Origin: Nocardia sp. BMG51109
GTDB lineage: Bacteria; Actinomycetota; Actinomycetes; Mycobacteriales; Mycobacteriaceae
Reading direction: 5' to 3'
Length of the DNA stretch: 64,000 nucleotides
NCBI RefSeq assembly: GCF_000526215.1
Contig: NZ_JAFQ01000004.1
Coordinates: 2,108,001-2,172,000, forward strand
Part shown: one piece after another, positions 52,861-61,928 of the stretch
Layout of the letters: the number at the start of each line of letters is the position of its first letter
How positions within the stretch are numbered: the first letter of the stretch is position 1
Notes under the pieces: model-generated
Databases searched by the model: none
What the model was told of the DNA's origin: nothing
What the model saw: the letters and a program-made list of their open reading frames with translations, nothing else
Made by a program: the position numbers and the translations under genes

Positions 52861-53529
52861 ATGTCCATAGCGATTTCGCGCGCCCTCGGCACGGTGGGCG
52901 CCGCGGCCGGGCTCGCCCTGCTGGGTACCGGCACCGCCGCCGCCCACGTCACCGCCGACGCGCCCGGCGCCGAACAGGGCGGCTCCGCCGTCGTCACCTT
53001 CAAGGTCCCGACCGAATCGGAGACCGCCGGCACCACCGGACTGCGGATCCAGCTGCCCGGTCTGAGCTCGGCCCGCACCGAACCGATGCCGGGCTGGACG
53101 TCCAAGGTCGAGAAGAACGACAAGAATCAGGTCGTCGCGGTGACCTGGACCGCCCAGCCCGGCAATCCCGGTGTGGCCCCCGACCAGTTCCAGCGCTTCG
53201 TGCTGTCGGTCAGCCCGCTGCCCGATCAGGACACCGTGACCATGCCGGCCACGCAGACCTACAGCGACGGCTCGGTGGTCGAGTGGAACCAGCCGATGGG
53301 CCCCGACGGCTCCGAACCGGAACATCCTGCCCCGCAGCTCACCCTCGCGGCCGGCGGCGGCGGTCACCACCACGGCACGGCCGCCGCGAACTCCGGGGCC
53401 GCGGACTCCGGTGCCGCACAACAGGAATCCGACGGCACCGCCCGCTGGCTCGGCGGCATCGGACTGGCCCTCGGCGCGGTCGGCGCGCTGCTCGGGCTCG
53501 CCGGTCTGGCCCGGGGACGGCGGTCGTGA
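52861..53529 (+). CDS. YcnI-like copper-binding protein (DUF1775)
   Basis: The 222-residue protein has a signal peptide ending TGTAAAH, leaving an N-terminal His (HVTADAPGAEQGG) as in YcnI. That His, with an acidic residue and Trp (VVEWNQP), forms the monohistidine copper site of the family. The DUF1775 body continues with VTFKVPTESETAGTTGLRIQ and TAQPGNPGVAPDQFQRFVLS. A His-rich linker (GGGGHHHGT) precedes a C-terminal membrane anchor (LALGAVGALLGLAGLARG). It is an outside, membrane-tethered copper handler. It is coupled to CopC (GTGA overlap). Confidence 0.9.
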   Translation: MSIAISRALGTVGAAAGLALLGTGTAAAHVTADAPGAEQGGSAVVTFKVPTESETAGTTGLRIQLPGLSSARTEPMPGWTSKVEKNDKNQVVAVTWTAQPGNPGVAPDQFQRFVLSVSPLPDQDTVTMPATQTYSDGSVVEWNQPMGPDGSEPEHPAPQLTLAAGGGGHHHGTAAANSGAADSGAAQQESDGTARWLGGIGLALGAVGALLGLAGLARGRRS

Positions 53530-54065
53530 TCCGCCGCCTGCTCGGAGGTCTCGCGGCCGGTCTGCTGCTCGCCGGATTCGCCGCCGCGGCCGCCGGTCCG
53601 GCGGCCGCGCATTCGACCGTGATCGCCACCGACCCCGCGGACGGCGCTCAGCTCGCCGCGGGACCGGCCCGGGTCACCGTCACCTTCAACGAGAACCTGC
53701 AGCCCAGTTTCCCGTCGCTGACCGTGGTCGGCCCCGACGGGAACCGCTGGGACAAGGGTTCCCCGCAGGTGGACGGGCCCGTCGTCGGCGTCGAGGTCGG
53801 CGACCTCGGTCCCGTCGGCCGGTACACGGTCGCCTACCGGGTGACCTCGGCCGACGGGCACCCGGTCAGCGGCACCCGCACGTTCACGCTCACCGCACCG
53901 GGCAACGGCACCCCCGGGCCGAAGGCCGACGCGGCTGGCGGTTCCGAGGACGGCGGTTCCGGTGGCGTGCCGGTATGGGTGTTCATCGTCGCCGCCGTGG
54001 TGATTCTGGGCGGAATCCTGGCCGTGCTGCTGCTCGGCCGGGGCAGCGCTCGTACCCGGCGATGA
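53526..54065 (+). CDS. copC: CopC-domain copper resistance protein
   Basis: The GTG start overlaps the YcnI stop. The 179-residue protein has a signal peptide ending AGPAAAH, which places His at mature position 1. It has the CopC fold (HSTVIATDPADGAQL, VTVTFNENLQ, RVTSADGHPVSGTRTF) with the second His in DGHPV. This keeps the Cu(II) site of CopC proteins, while Met-rich Cu(I) motifs are absent. A C-terminal helix (VWVFIVAAVVILGGILAVLLL) anchors it. It probably passes copper to the CopD encoded next (ATGA overlap). Confidence 0.92.
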   Translation: MIRRLLGGLAAGLLLAGFAAAAAGPAAAHSTVIATDPADGAQLAAGPARVTVTFNENLQPSFPSLTVVGPDGNRWDKGSPQVDGPVVGVEVGDLGPVGRYTVAYRVTSADGHPVSGTRTFTLTAPGNGTPGPKADAAGGSEDGGSGGVPVWVFIVAAVVILGGILAVLLLGRGSARTRR

Positions 54066-55000
54066 ACAAGGCGACCGGCGGCGGTGCGACCGCGCTGCGG
54101 GCGGCACTGCTGCTGGTCGTCCCGGCCGCGCTGCTCGGCGCCGCACTGGCGTGGGCGCTGGCGCGACCGGATCCGGTGCAGTCCGAGGCGCCGGTCCGGG
54201 CATTGGCCGACTGCGCCGGCGCCACCGTCCTGGGCCTGGCCACGCTGCCCCGCCTGCACGACCGGCTGGAGCCGCCGTGGCGGCTGCTGGCCGGTCTCGG
54301 CGGGCTGTGGGCCGCAATGGAATTCGCGGTACTCGCCTGCGAGGCCGCCCAGGTGGTCGGCGTGCCGCTGGGCCGCCTGGGGGTCGGGCAGTTCGGCGAC
54401 TACCTCGCCCACGTCAGCGGCGGGCAGGTGGGTATCGCGATCCTGATCGGCACCGGCGTGGTCACCGGCTACTGCACACTGGCCTACCGGCGGCCGCGGC
54501 ACGCCACCGCCGATCCCGTGCTCGTCTTCGCGGCCGTCGCGCTGGTTCTGCGACCGATCACCGGGCACATGTCGCAGCAGGTGCTCGGTTCCGTGCTGGC
54601 GGCCGTGCACGCGCTGGCCGCGTCGCTCTGGCTGGGGCTGCTGCTGGCGCTGGCGCTGGTGACCCGGACCCGGGGCGAATGGGCGGCGCGACTCCCCCGG
54701 TATTCGGCGTGGGCGCTGCCGGCCGTCGCGGCCGTGACGGTGACCGGCGTGTGCAACGGCCTGGTGCGGATGGGCGGGCTCGCGCCGCTGATCGACACCG
54801 GCTACGGGCGGATCCTGCTGGCGAAGACGGTGCTGCTGACCGGGCTGCTGGTGCTGGGCTGGTGGTGGCGGCGCAGTTGGGTCCCGCGCGCGGGCGACCA
54901 TCGGATGACCGCCGAATCCTCGCTGCGCCGAGCGGTTGTCGAGGTGCTGGCGATGGCGCTGGTGTTCGGGCTGGCGGCCACGCTCGCCGTCACCGCGTGA
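54062..55000 (+). CDS. copD: CopD-domain copper transport membrane protein
   Basis: The start overlaps the copC stop (ATGA). The 312-residue protein has eight to nine helices and the CopD features: ALRPITGHMSQQVLGSVLAA with a conserved His, VHALAASLWLG with a second His, and a GYGRILLAKTVLLTGLLVLG end. It is proposed to carry copper across the membrane, taking it from CopC. Together with YcnI and the His-rich protein it makes a four-gene run. No copper-responsive regulator is visible nearby. Confidence 0.9.
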   Translation: MNKATGGGATALRAALLLVVPAALLGAALAWALARPDPVQSEAPVRALADCAGATVLGLATLPRLHDRLEPPWRLLAGLGGLWAAMEFAVLACEAAQVVGVPLGRLGVGQFGDYLAHVSGGQVGIAILIGTGVVTGYCTLAYRRPRHATADPVLVFAAVALVLRPITGHMSQQVLGSVLAAVHALAASLWLGLLLALALVTRTRGEWAARLPRYSAWALPAVAAVTVTGVCNGLVRMGGLAPLIDTGYGRILLAKTVLLTGLLVLGWWWRRSWVPRAGDHRMTAESSLRRAVVEVLAMALVFGLAATLAVTA

Positions 55001-55120
55001 GCGCGGCGCCGCACCCGCACGGGCCGCGCCGGAATCGTCCGAATCCCGACGTGACGGATACCACGCGCCCCCGGTCGGACCGATGTTGCCACCGGGCCCG
55101 CAACGGCGAATCCTGGATAC

Positions 55121-55501
55121 ATGGCCGACCGCACCGTCCCCACGTTCCCGCAGCGGCTGGGCTACATCTGTGGCCGCACCCTGCCCGGTTCGATGCGGGA
55201 CTGGGTGCGCGAGGACCTGGTCGGTCCCGGCGCGACCCGCCGCTACCTGGCTCGCCTCCTCATCCCGGTACTGGCGCCGCTGGCCCTGTTCCTGCTGATT
55301 CCGGGGCCGCTGTGGATGGGTCTGGCGATGATGGCGCTGCTGTACATTCCGCTGATCTATTTCACGGTCGCGCTCATGTACGTGTACCGGCGGCACCGGC
55401 TGCTCCAGCACGGCCTCGACCCCGCGCTGGCCGATTCCACCGCCCGCACGCGCGCGGCCGCCGACCGGCTCGCCTACGAACAGCGGTACGGCCGTACCTG
55501 A
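55121..55501 (+). CDS. DUF5313-type small membrane protein
   Basis: The 126-residue protein begins with a conserved soluble region ([34 protein letters not shown]). Two helices follow ([20 protein letters not shown] and [19 protein letters not shown]), then the basic [16 protein letters not shown] end typical of DUF5313. It stands between copD and rraA. Function is unknown. Confidence 0.8.
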   Translation: MADRTVPTFPQRLGYICGRTLPGSMRDWVREDLVGPGATRRYLARLLIPVLAPLALFLLIPGPLWMGLAMMALLYIPLIYFTVALMYVYRRHRLLQHGLDPALADSTARTRAAADRLAYEQRYGRT

Positions 55502-55547
55502 TCCCCGGCGAACGCCGCCGACGAACGCGCATGGCAAGCTGGCACCC

Positions 55548-56033
55548 GTGACCGAATCCGTGCCGATGATCCCGACCGCCGACCTCGCCGACGAGATCGG
55601 CCCCGGCATCCGCAGCTGCGACGTCCAGTTCACGCGGTTCGGTGGCCGCGAGGCCTTCGCCGGGCGAATCGTCACCATCCGCTGCCACCAGGACAATCTG
55701 CTGGTCAAGCAGACGCTGGGCGAAGCGGGCGCGGGCCGGGTGCTGGTGGTGGACGGCGGCGGCAGCGTGCATACGGCGCTGATCGGCGACATCATCGCGG
55801 GCCGCGGCGTGGACAACGGCTGGGCCGGGGTGATCGTGTACGGCGCGGTGCGCGATTCGGCCATCCTGCGCACGCTCGACATCGGCCTGAAGGCGCTGGG
55901 CACCAACCCCCGCAAGAGTACCCAGACCGGTTCGGGCGAGCGCGACGTGCCCGTCGAGTTCGGCGGCGTCACCTTCGTCCCCGGCGAGATGCTCTACAGC
56001 GACGCCGACGGCATCGTGGTGCGCGCCGAGTAG
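55548..56033 (+). CDS. rraA: RraA-family protein (ribonuclease E activity regulator)
   Basis: The 161-residue protein (GTG start) matches RraA throughout: [50 protein letters not shown] and [21 protein letters not shown]. RraA binds RNase E and lowers its activity. Relatives with an R-D-x-x-D/E motif are hydroxymethyl-oxoglutarate aldolases; here the site reads GAVRDSAIL, lacking that acidic residue, so aldolase activity is unlikely. It converges on the S4-domain gene. Confidence 0.88.
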   Translation: MTESVPMIPTADLADEIGPGIRSCDVQFTRFGGREAFAGRIVTIRCHQDNLLVKQTLGEAGAGRVLVVDGGGSVHTALIGDIIAGRGVDNGWAGVIVYGAVRDSAILRTLDIGLKALGTNPRKSTQTGSGERDVPVEFGGVTFVPGEMLYSDADGIVVRAE

Positions 56034-56044
56034 GGCCGAACAGG

Positions 56045-56272
56045 TCAGTCCCCCACGCGGACCCGGTGCCCGGCCAGCGTGACCACGTCGCCGCGGTGCA
56101 GCTGCCGGCCGCGCCGCAGCTCGACCTCCTCGTTGACCCGGACCAGGCCCGCGGCGATCACGGTCTTCGCCTCCGAGCCGGTGTCGATCAGGTTGGCCAG
56201 TTTCAGGAATTGTCCGAGCCGGATGACTTCGTCACCGATCGGCACATCGACTGGATCCGACATGGAATACAT
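56045..56272 (-). CDS. S4-domain RNA-binding protein (YaaA/RqcP-like)
   Basis: The 75-residue protein consists almost only of an S4 domain: [20 protein letters not shown], then [21 protein letters not shown]. Three ATGs lie close together (56275, 56272, 56263); 56272 has the best spacing to GGAAGG. Small stand-alone S4 proteins bind structured RNA, often on the ribosome. The specific target is not known. It diverges from lysX, with 212 bp between the starts. Confidence 0.85.
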   Translation of the reverse strand: MYSMSDPVDVPIGDEVIRLGQFLKLANLIDTGSEAKTVIAAGLVRVNEEVELRRGRQLHRGDVVTLAGHRVRVGD

Positions 56273-56484
56273 CATTACCTTCCGGGCCCGGGGTGGCCGC
56301 ACCCAGGCCCTGCCGGCACGCCGGGACACGCCCGGATTCGGGCAAACGTCCGACATCCGGTTCGGGCGCGAACTCCCCCGCGCGGCAACCGAACTCGCCA
56401 ATGGCGCAAACGCGCCATCCAGGCTCCGGCACGCCGAGCCGATCGGCCCCGGACATGCCCACCCACATTCTGCGCTCGAGCGGG

Positions 56485-59400
56485 GTGAACATTCACACTG
56501 ATGCGGTGACTTCCACGCAGGACCGGCAACACCAGGACACCGAGCACAGACCGCGGTCATCCGAAGTACCGCACCGCGGCCACGGCCGATTGAGCGAGGT
56601 GCCCCACCTGGTGGGCCTGGTTCTCGGCGTGTTCGCCGTGCTGTGTGGTCTGTGGAGCATCTCCCCCGGCCTGCGCTTCATCACCCAGGTCCCCCGACAC
56701 TATCTCGACACCTACTATTTCGACGCCCCCGACACCAGCCTCGTCTGGGCCCTGATCGTGGGCCTGCTGGCCGGGGCCACCGCGAGCCGCAAGCGGATCG
56801 CCTGGTGGTTACTGGTCGCCTACATGGCCCTGCTGGCGGTCGCCAACGCCCTCGAGTTCGCCGACGAGCACGACGTCAACGATCTGGTCGCCCTGGTCGT
56901 GCACGCCGCGGTCATCGGCCTGCTGATCGCCGCCTGGCCGGAGTTCTACACCCGGGTGCGGCGCGGCGCGGCGCGGACCGCGCTGGGCGTCCTGATCGGC
57001 GGGCTCGCGGCCGGCTCCCTGCTCGGCTGGGGCCTGGTGGAGCTGTTCCCGGGCAGCCTGCCGCGCGGCGCGGAGCGCCCGCTGTGGGCCGTCTCCCGGG
57101 TGACCGCGGCGATCCTGGTCAGCAACGACAACTTCGACGGTCACCCGCCGCACCTGGTCGACCTGCTGCTGGGCTTCTTCGGTTTCGTGGCCCTGATGGC
57201 GGCGGTCGTGGTGCTGTTCCGCACCCAGCGGGCCTCCAACGCGATGACCGGACCGGACGAGTCGGCCCTGCGCGGCCTGCTGGAGCGGTCCGATGTGGAG
57301 GATTCGCTGGGCTATTTCGCCACCCGCCGCGACAAGGCCGCCGTCTTCGCGCCCAGCGGCAAGGCAGCGGTGACCTATCGGGTGGAGCTCGGAGTATGCC
57401 TGGCGTCGGGCGATCCGATCGGTGTGCGGGAAGCCTGGCCGCAGGCCATCGACGCCTGGCTGCGGGTCGCCGACCGGCACGGCTGGGCGCCCGCGGTGAT
57501 GGGCGCCGGCGAACAGGGCGCCACCGCCTACCGCCGGGCCGGGCTGTCGGCGCTGCGGCTGGGCGACGAGGCCATCCTCGACACCCGCTCGTTCACGCTG
57601 GCCGGCCCGGAGATGAAACAGGTCCGCCAGGCCGCCAACCGGCTGCGCAAGCAGGGCTTCACCGTGCGGATCCGCCGCCACAGCGAACTCACCCCGGACG
57701 AGACCGCGCAGATGATCTCGCGCGCGGACACCTGGCGCGACACCTCGACCGAGCGCGGCTTCTCGATGGCCCTCGACCGCCTCGGCGACCCGCTGGACGG
57801 CGACTGCCTGCTGGTCGAGGCCCTCGACGCGGACTCCCGGGTGTGGGGCATGCTGTCGCTGGTGCCGTGGGGGCGCGCCGGGGTGTCGCTGGACGTGATG
57901 CGGCGTGATCCCCAGGGCCCCAACGGGATCATGGAGTTGATGATCTCGCAGCTGGCGCTGTCGTCGGCCCGCTACGGCATCGTCCGGATCTCGCTGAACT
58001 TCGCGGTGTTCCGTTCGGTGTTCGAGGAGGGCGCCCGGATCGGCGCCGGGCCGGTGCTGCGGCTGTGGCGCAGCGTGCTGATGTTCTTCTCGCGCTGGTG
58101 GCAGCTGGAGGCGCTGTACCGATCCAACGTGAAGTACCAGCCGCAGTGGGTGCCCCGGTTCTTCCTGTTCGAGGATCGCCGCCAGCTGCCGCGGGTCGCG
58201 ATGGCCAGCGCGCTGGCCGAGGGTTTCCTGCCGCGCCTCGGCAAGCAGCAGGACGCCACGGTCCACACCGGCCTGCATCCGGCGGTGCCTTCGACCATGC
58301 GGGACCTGCGCGCCGACGGCAGTGCGCCGGAGCCGCCGCCCGCCGAACCGGCGCAGGTCAACGGTCGCCGCCCGGAACAGGTGCGGGTTCGAATGGACAA
58401 GCTGGAGCGGCTGGAGGCCGCGGGCGTCGACGCCTACCCGGTGGCCTACCCGCCGACACACACCGTGGCCGCGGCCAGGCGCTCGCCCAAGGGCACCACG
58501 GTGCGTGTGTGCGGGCGGCTGTTGCGCATTCGCGATTACGGCGGGGTCGTATTCGCCGTGCTGCGCGACTGGTCCGACGAGATACAGGTGGTGATCGACC
58601 GCGGCCGGGTCGGCGCCGACCGCGCCACCTCCTTCGACGAGTACTTCGATCTCGGCGATCTGGTCGAGATGAGCGGCCAGGTCGGGCGCAGCCGCCGCGG
58701 CGAGCTGTCGCTGCTGGCCCAGGACTGGCGGATGATCGGCAAGTGCCTGCATCCGCTGCCGGACAAGTGGAAGGGCCTCGCCGATCCCGAGGCGCGGGTG
58801 CGCCGGCGCTACGTCGACATGGCCGTCAACATCGAGGCGCGCGAGCTGCTCGCCAAGCGCAGCGCGGTGGTGCGCTCGCTGCGGGACACGTTGAACGGCT
58901 GGGGATTTCTCGAGGTCGAGACGCCGGTGCTGCAGCAGGTGCACGGCGGCGCCAACGCCGCGCCGTTCGGCACCCACATCAACGCCTACGACCTGGACCT
59001 GTACCTGCGCATCGCACCGGAGCTGTACCTGAAGCGGCTGTGTGTCGGCGGTATGGAGAAGGTGTTCGAACTGGGCCGGGTATTCCGCAACGAGGGTGTC
59101 GACTACAGCCACAACCCGGAGTTCACGATCCTGGAAGCCTATGAGGCGCACAGCGATTACGAGCGGATGATGCACGCCTGCCGCCAGCTGGTGCAGGAGG
59201 CCGCCGTCGCGGCCAACGGGAAATGCGTGGCGTTACGCCCGAAGCCGGACGGTTCGCTGGCCGAGGTGGACATCTCCGGGGACTGGCCGGTGCGGACGGT
59301 GCACGGCGCCGTCTCGGCGGCCGTCGGCGAGGAGATCGGCCCCGATACCGACGTGGAGCGGCTGCGGCTGGTGTGCGACAAGGCGGGCGTGCCGCACCAG

Positions 59401-59826
59401 TTCGGCTGGGACGCCGGGCAGATCGTGCTGGAGATGTACGAGCATCTGGTGGAGTCCCGCACCGAGGAGCCCACCTTCTACATCGACTTCCCCACCTCGG
59501 TCTCGCCGCTGACCCGTGCCCACCGCAACGTCCCGGGCGTGGCCGAACGCTGGGACCTGGTGGCCTGGGGCGTGGAACTGGGCACCGCCTACAGCGAGCT
59601 GACCAACCCGATCGAGCAGCGCCGGCGCCTGACCGAGCAGTCGCTGCTGGCCGCCGGCGGCGATCCGGAGGCGATGGAACTGGACGAGGACTTCCTCGAG
59701 GCGCTGGAGTTCGCGATGCCCCCGACCGGCGGGCTGGGGGTCGGCGTGGATCGCGTGGTCATGCTGATCACCGGCCGCAGCATCCGCGAGACCCTCCCGT
59801 TCCCGTTGGTGAAACCGCGGACCTGA
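56485..59826 (+). CDS. lysX: bifunctional lysylphosphatidylglycerol synthase / lysyl-tRNA synthetase LysX
   Basis: The protein of about 1113 residues fuses three parts. The N-terminal membrane domain has about six helices. An MprF-type lysyltransferase follows ([73 protein letters not shown]). The third part is a class II lysyl-tRNA synthetase from about residue 636: an OB-fold with [14 protein letters not shown], motif 2 in [20 protein letters not shown] and motif 3 in [19 protein letters not shown]. It charges tRNA-Lys and adds lysine to phosphatidylglycerol, making the membrane less anionic and more resistant to cationic peptides. GTG 56485 and 56506 are both possible starts. Confidence 0.94.
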   Translation: MNIHTDAVTSTQDRQHQDTEHRPRSSEVPHRGHGRLSEVPHLVGLVLGVFAVLCGLWSISPGLRFITQVPRHYLDTYYFDAPDTSLVWALIVGLLAGATASRKRIAWWLLVAYMALLAVANALEFADEHDVNDLVALVVHAAVIGLLIAAWPEFYTRVRRGAARTALGVLIGGLAAGSLLGWGLVELFPGSLPRGAERPLWAVSRVTAAILVSNDNFDGHPPHLVDLLLGFFGFVALMAAVVVLFRTQRASNAMTGPDESALRGLLERSDVEDSLGYFATRRDKAAVFAPSGKAAVTYRVELGVCLASGDPIGVREAWPQAIDAWLRVADRHGWAPAVMGAGEQGATAYRRAGLSALRLGDEAILDTRSFTLAGPEMKQVRQAANRLRKQGFTVRIRRHSELTPDETAQMISRADTWRDTSTERGFSMALDRLGDPLDGDCLLVEALDADSRVWGMLSLVPWGRAGVSLDVMRRDPQGPNGIMELMISQLALSSARYGIVRISLNFAVFRSVFEEGARIGAGPVLRLWRSVLMFFSRWWQLEALYRSNVKYQPQWVPRFFLFEDRRQLPRVAMASALAEGFLPRLGKQQDATVHTGLHPAVPSTMRDLRADGSAPEPPPAEPAQVNGRRPEQVRVRMDKLERLEAAGVDAYPVAYPPTHTVAAARRSPKGTTVRVCGRLLRIRDYGGVVFAVLRDWSDEIQVVIDRGRVGADRATSFDEYFDLGDLVEMSGQVGRSRRGELSLLAQDWRMIGKCLHPLPDKWKGLADPEARVRRRYVDMAVNIEARELLAKRSAVVRSLRDTLNGWGFLEVETPVLQQVHGGANAAPFGTHINAYDLDLYLRIAPELYLKRLCVGGMEKVFELGRVFRNEGVDYSHNPEFTILEAYEAHSDYERMMHACRQLVQEAAVAANGKCVALRPKPDGSLAEVDISGDWPVRTVHGAVSAAVGEEIGPDTDVERLRLVCDKAGVPHQFGWDAGQIVLEMYEHLVESRTEEPTFYIDFPTSVSPLTRAHRNVPGVAERWDLVAWGVELGTAYSELTNPIEQRRRLTEQSLLAAGGDPEAMELDEDFLEALEFAMPPTGGLGVGVDRVVMLITGRSIRETLPFPLVKPRT

Positions 59827-59896
59827 TCTCGGGCGCGCGTCCCGTCGGCCGGGCCCCGGCAGGAGAGTGCTGCCCGGGTACGGCAGAGTGGAACAG

Positions 59897-60529
59897 GTGC
59901 AGCTCGTTCTCGTCCGTCATGCCCAACCCCGGCGGGACTTCACCGCCTCCGGTCCCGCCGATCCGGAGCTCGCCGAACTGGGCATCGAACAGGCCGACCG
60001 CGTCCCGGCCGCGCTGACCCGGATGCAGGGCGGCCCGCACCGCATCACCCGCGTGGTGAGCAGCCCGCAGCGCCGCGCCCGCGAGACGGCCGCACCGACC
60101 GCCGGCAAGCTGGGGCTGCCCGTCGATATCGTCGACGGACTCGCGGAGTACGACCGCGACCTACCCTTCTACGTACCGATCGAAGACGCGCGCCGGGAGT
60201 TCCAGGAAACCTACGAACGCATCAAGGCGGGCCACCTGCCCGAACAGATCGACGGCCCGGCATTCCTCGGCCGCGTGCTCGCCGCCGCCGAGGAGATCGC
60301 CGCGGGTGCGGACCGCCCCGACACCGTCGTCGTCTTCGCGCACGGCGGCGTGATCAATGTGCTGCTGCAGGACGTCCTGGGGCTGGAACGCCCGCTGACC
60401 TTCCCGATCGACTACTGCTCGATCACCCGAATCCTGTACTCGCGCACCGGCCGGCGCACCGCGGCGACCATCAACGAGAACGGTCACGTCTGGGACCTGC
60501 TGCCGCGCAACCTGGCCGAGCAGGCGTGA
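59897..60529 (+). CDS. histidine phosphatase family protein
   Basis: The 210-residue protein begins VQLVLVRHAQP with catalytic RHA (a His-Ala variant of RHG) and has the second His in VVVFAHGGVINVL. SSPQRRARETAAPTA holds the phosphate-binding Arg. A GTG at 59888 would add three residues. It is downstream of lysX (70 bp) and may share its transcript. The substrate is unknown. A strong hairpin follows. Confidence 0.85.
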   Translation: MQLVLVRHAQPRRDFTASGPADPELAELGIEQADRVPAALTRMQGGPHRITRVVSSPQRRARETAAPTAGKLGLPVDIVDGLAEYDRDLPFYVPIEDARREFQETYERIKAGHLPEQIDGPAFLGRVLAAAEEIAAGADRPDTVVVFAHGGVINVLLQDVLGLERPLTFPIDYCSITRILYSRTGRRTAATINENGHVWDLLPRNLAEQA

Positions 60530-60579
60530 AACTCCCGAACTCCCAGGAAACTGCCGGCCGAGAAACCGGGTGGATACGG

Positions 60580-60610
60580 CCGAGGGCCGCCCGCGCGGGG
60601 CGGCCCTCGG
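60580..60610. terminator. bidirectional terminator between phosphatase and cutinase
   Basis: CCGAGGGCCGCCC (60580-60592) and GGGCGGCCCTCGG (60598-60610) form a perfect 13-bp stem with a GCGCG loop in the gap between convergent genes. Confidence 0.88.
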
Positions 60611-60640
60611 TTCGTGTACGAAATCCGGCGAGACCGGGAA

Positions 60641-61561
60641 TTACGCCATGCCGGCGATCCAGTTGCGCATCCAGCTGATGGCGGTCTGTCCGCCGCCGAC
60701 CGAGTAGTCACCGTAGGAGGTGTGCGTACCGGAACCGTAGAAGCCCTCGAGCTGCTCCACCCGCTGCTTGTTCGCGCCCTCGGACAGCTGCGCCCCCAGC
60801 GTCGGAATTCCGCCGTGCGCCATCAGATCACCGATTATCGAACCGGCCTCCAGCTGGTAGCGCCACAGGTTGGCCGCGGTGGCTCCCGACGCCTGGGCCA
60901 GGAAGCCCGCGAAGCGCGTGACGAAGTCCTGATCGTCGGTCGAGCAGTACAGATCGCCCTCGGCGCAGATCGTCCGGACCCGGTCGCTGACGAAGCCGAA
61001 CCCACCCGGCCGCGGCCCGCCCGCGCCGGCACCGGCGACCACCGGGCCGACCTGGACATCGGCGGGCGAACGCCGCGGATCGGAGATCAGACCGACACCC
61101 GCGATCCGGTCCGGCGTCACCACGCTCAGGCCGGTACCGATCTCGGCGGCCAGATCGCCGGCCGCGTCGGCGCCCTGGCTGTATCCGACCAGGGCGTAGC
61201 GGGTTCCGCCGCAGCGGCCGGCCATATCGTGGATCAACCCGCGCGCGGCATCTATCGCCTGCTTCTTGGACGCCCCGTAGACATCGCCCTCCCAGGGAAA
61301 GGCGGTCGCCGCGTACGACACGTAGTCGACCTCCGCGGAGCTCGGCAGCCCGCGCGTGACGCCGGACAGCATGCCCGGGCCGACCATGTCCTCGGGTTTG
61401 TGATCGCCGGTCTCCCAGGTTCCTGGGATCGCCACCACGTAGAGGCTCGGGCAGCCCGGATCCGCTGCCGCGGGGCCGGTTCCGAGTGCGACGCCGGTTA
61501 CCACGCCAGACAACACCGCTGTCGCTGCCCCTGCAGCCGCGACCAACTTCTTCAACCGCAT
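60641..61561 (-). CDS. secreted cutinase-family esterase
   Basis: ATG 61561 follows GGAG; a longer frame to 61642 has no signal. The 306-residue precursor has a signal peptide (LVAAAGAATAVLSGVVTGVA, ending near AAADP). The alpha/beta-hydrolase core shows the nucleophile in YALVGYSQGADAAG. The acidic residue lies in the disulfide loop ICAEGDLYC, and the likely His is in GTHTSYGDY. Cutinase-like proteins of mycolata hydrolyse lipid esters, sometimes with phospholipase or mycolyl activity, outside the membrane. A SGTHTSYGDYSVGGGQTAIS end is typical of the actinobacterial group. Confidence 0.9.
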   Translation of the reverse strand: MRLKKLVAAAGAATAVLSGVVTGVALGTGPAAADPGCPSLYVVAIPGTWETGDHKPEDMVGPGMLSGVTRGLPSSAEVDYVSYAATAFPWEGDVYGASKKQAIDAARGLIHDMAGRCGGTRYALVGYSQGADAAGDLAAEIGTGLSVVTPDRIAGVGLISDPRRSPADVQVGPVVAGAGAGGPRPGGFGFVSDRVRTICAEGDLYCSTDDQDFVTRFAGFLAQASGATAANLWRYQLEAGSIIGDLMAHGGIPTLGAQLSEGANKQRVEQLEGFYGSGTHTSYGDYSVGGGQTAISWMRNWIAGMA

Positions 61562-61872
61562 ACCGCTCCAGTTCAAGCCCGCCCCAGCACGGGGACATCC
61601 CGACCATCTTTGCTGATCATGGTGCGGCAACCGAATTTCCATTCGGTTAACGAAAGGCTAACCGGGATCACTCGTTCTTATGAGCTTGGAAACAGACCAA
61701 AGGGCCGGTTCGGTGCCACAACCGACGCTAAGAATAGAGGGCATATACCCGAAGTGCCATTCGACCACCCGAACTCGTCCGATTTCCGTCGCAGCCGCCG
61801 GCTCCGCGGGAACGGCCGTGCCCACGCGAAACGACCGGGGCGCGAACATAATCCACTCGGCCGTGGACGAGA
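61562..61872. other. intergenic region upstream of the cutinase gene
   Basis: This region should hold the cutinase promoter. It is less GC-rich than its surroundings (for example around 61635-61680 and 61725-61760). No gene or repeat is supported in it. Confidence 0.5.
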
Positions 61873-61902
61873 AAGTGCCCGCGGCAGCGGCCGCGGGCAC
61901 TT
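61873..61902 (-). terminator. terminator of the glt operon
   Basis: AAGTGCCCGCGGC (61873-61885) and GCCGCGGGCACTT (61890-61902) form a perfect 13-bp stem with a 4-nt loop, 26 bp after the gltD stop. Confidence 0.87.
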
Positions 61903-61928
61903 CCGTGTATTCGGTGCGCTGTCGCCGG

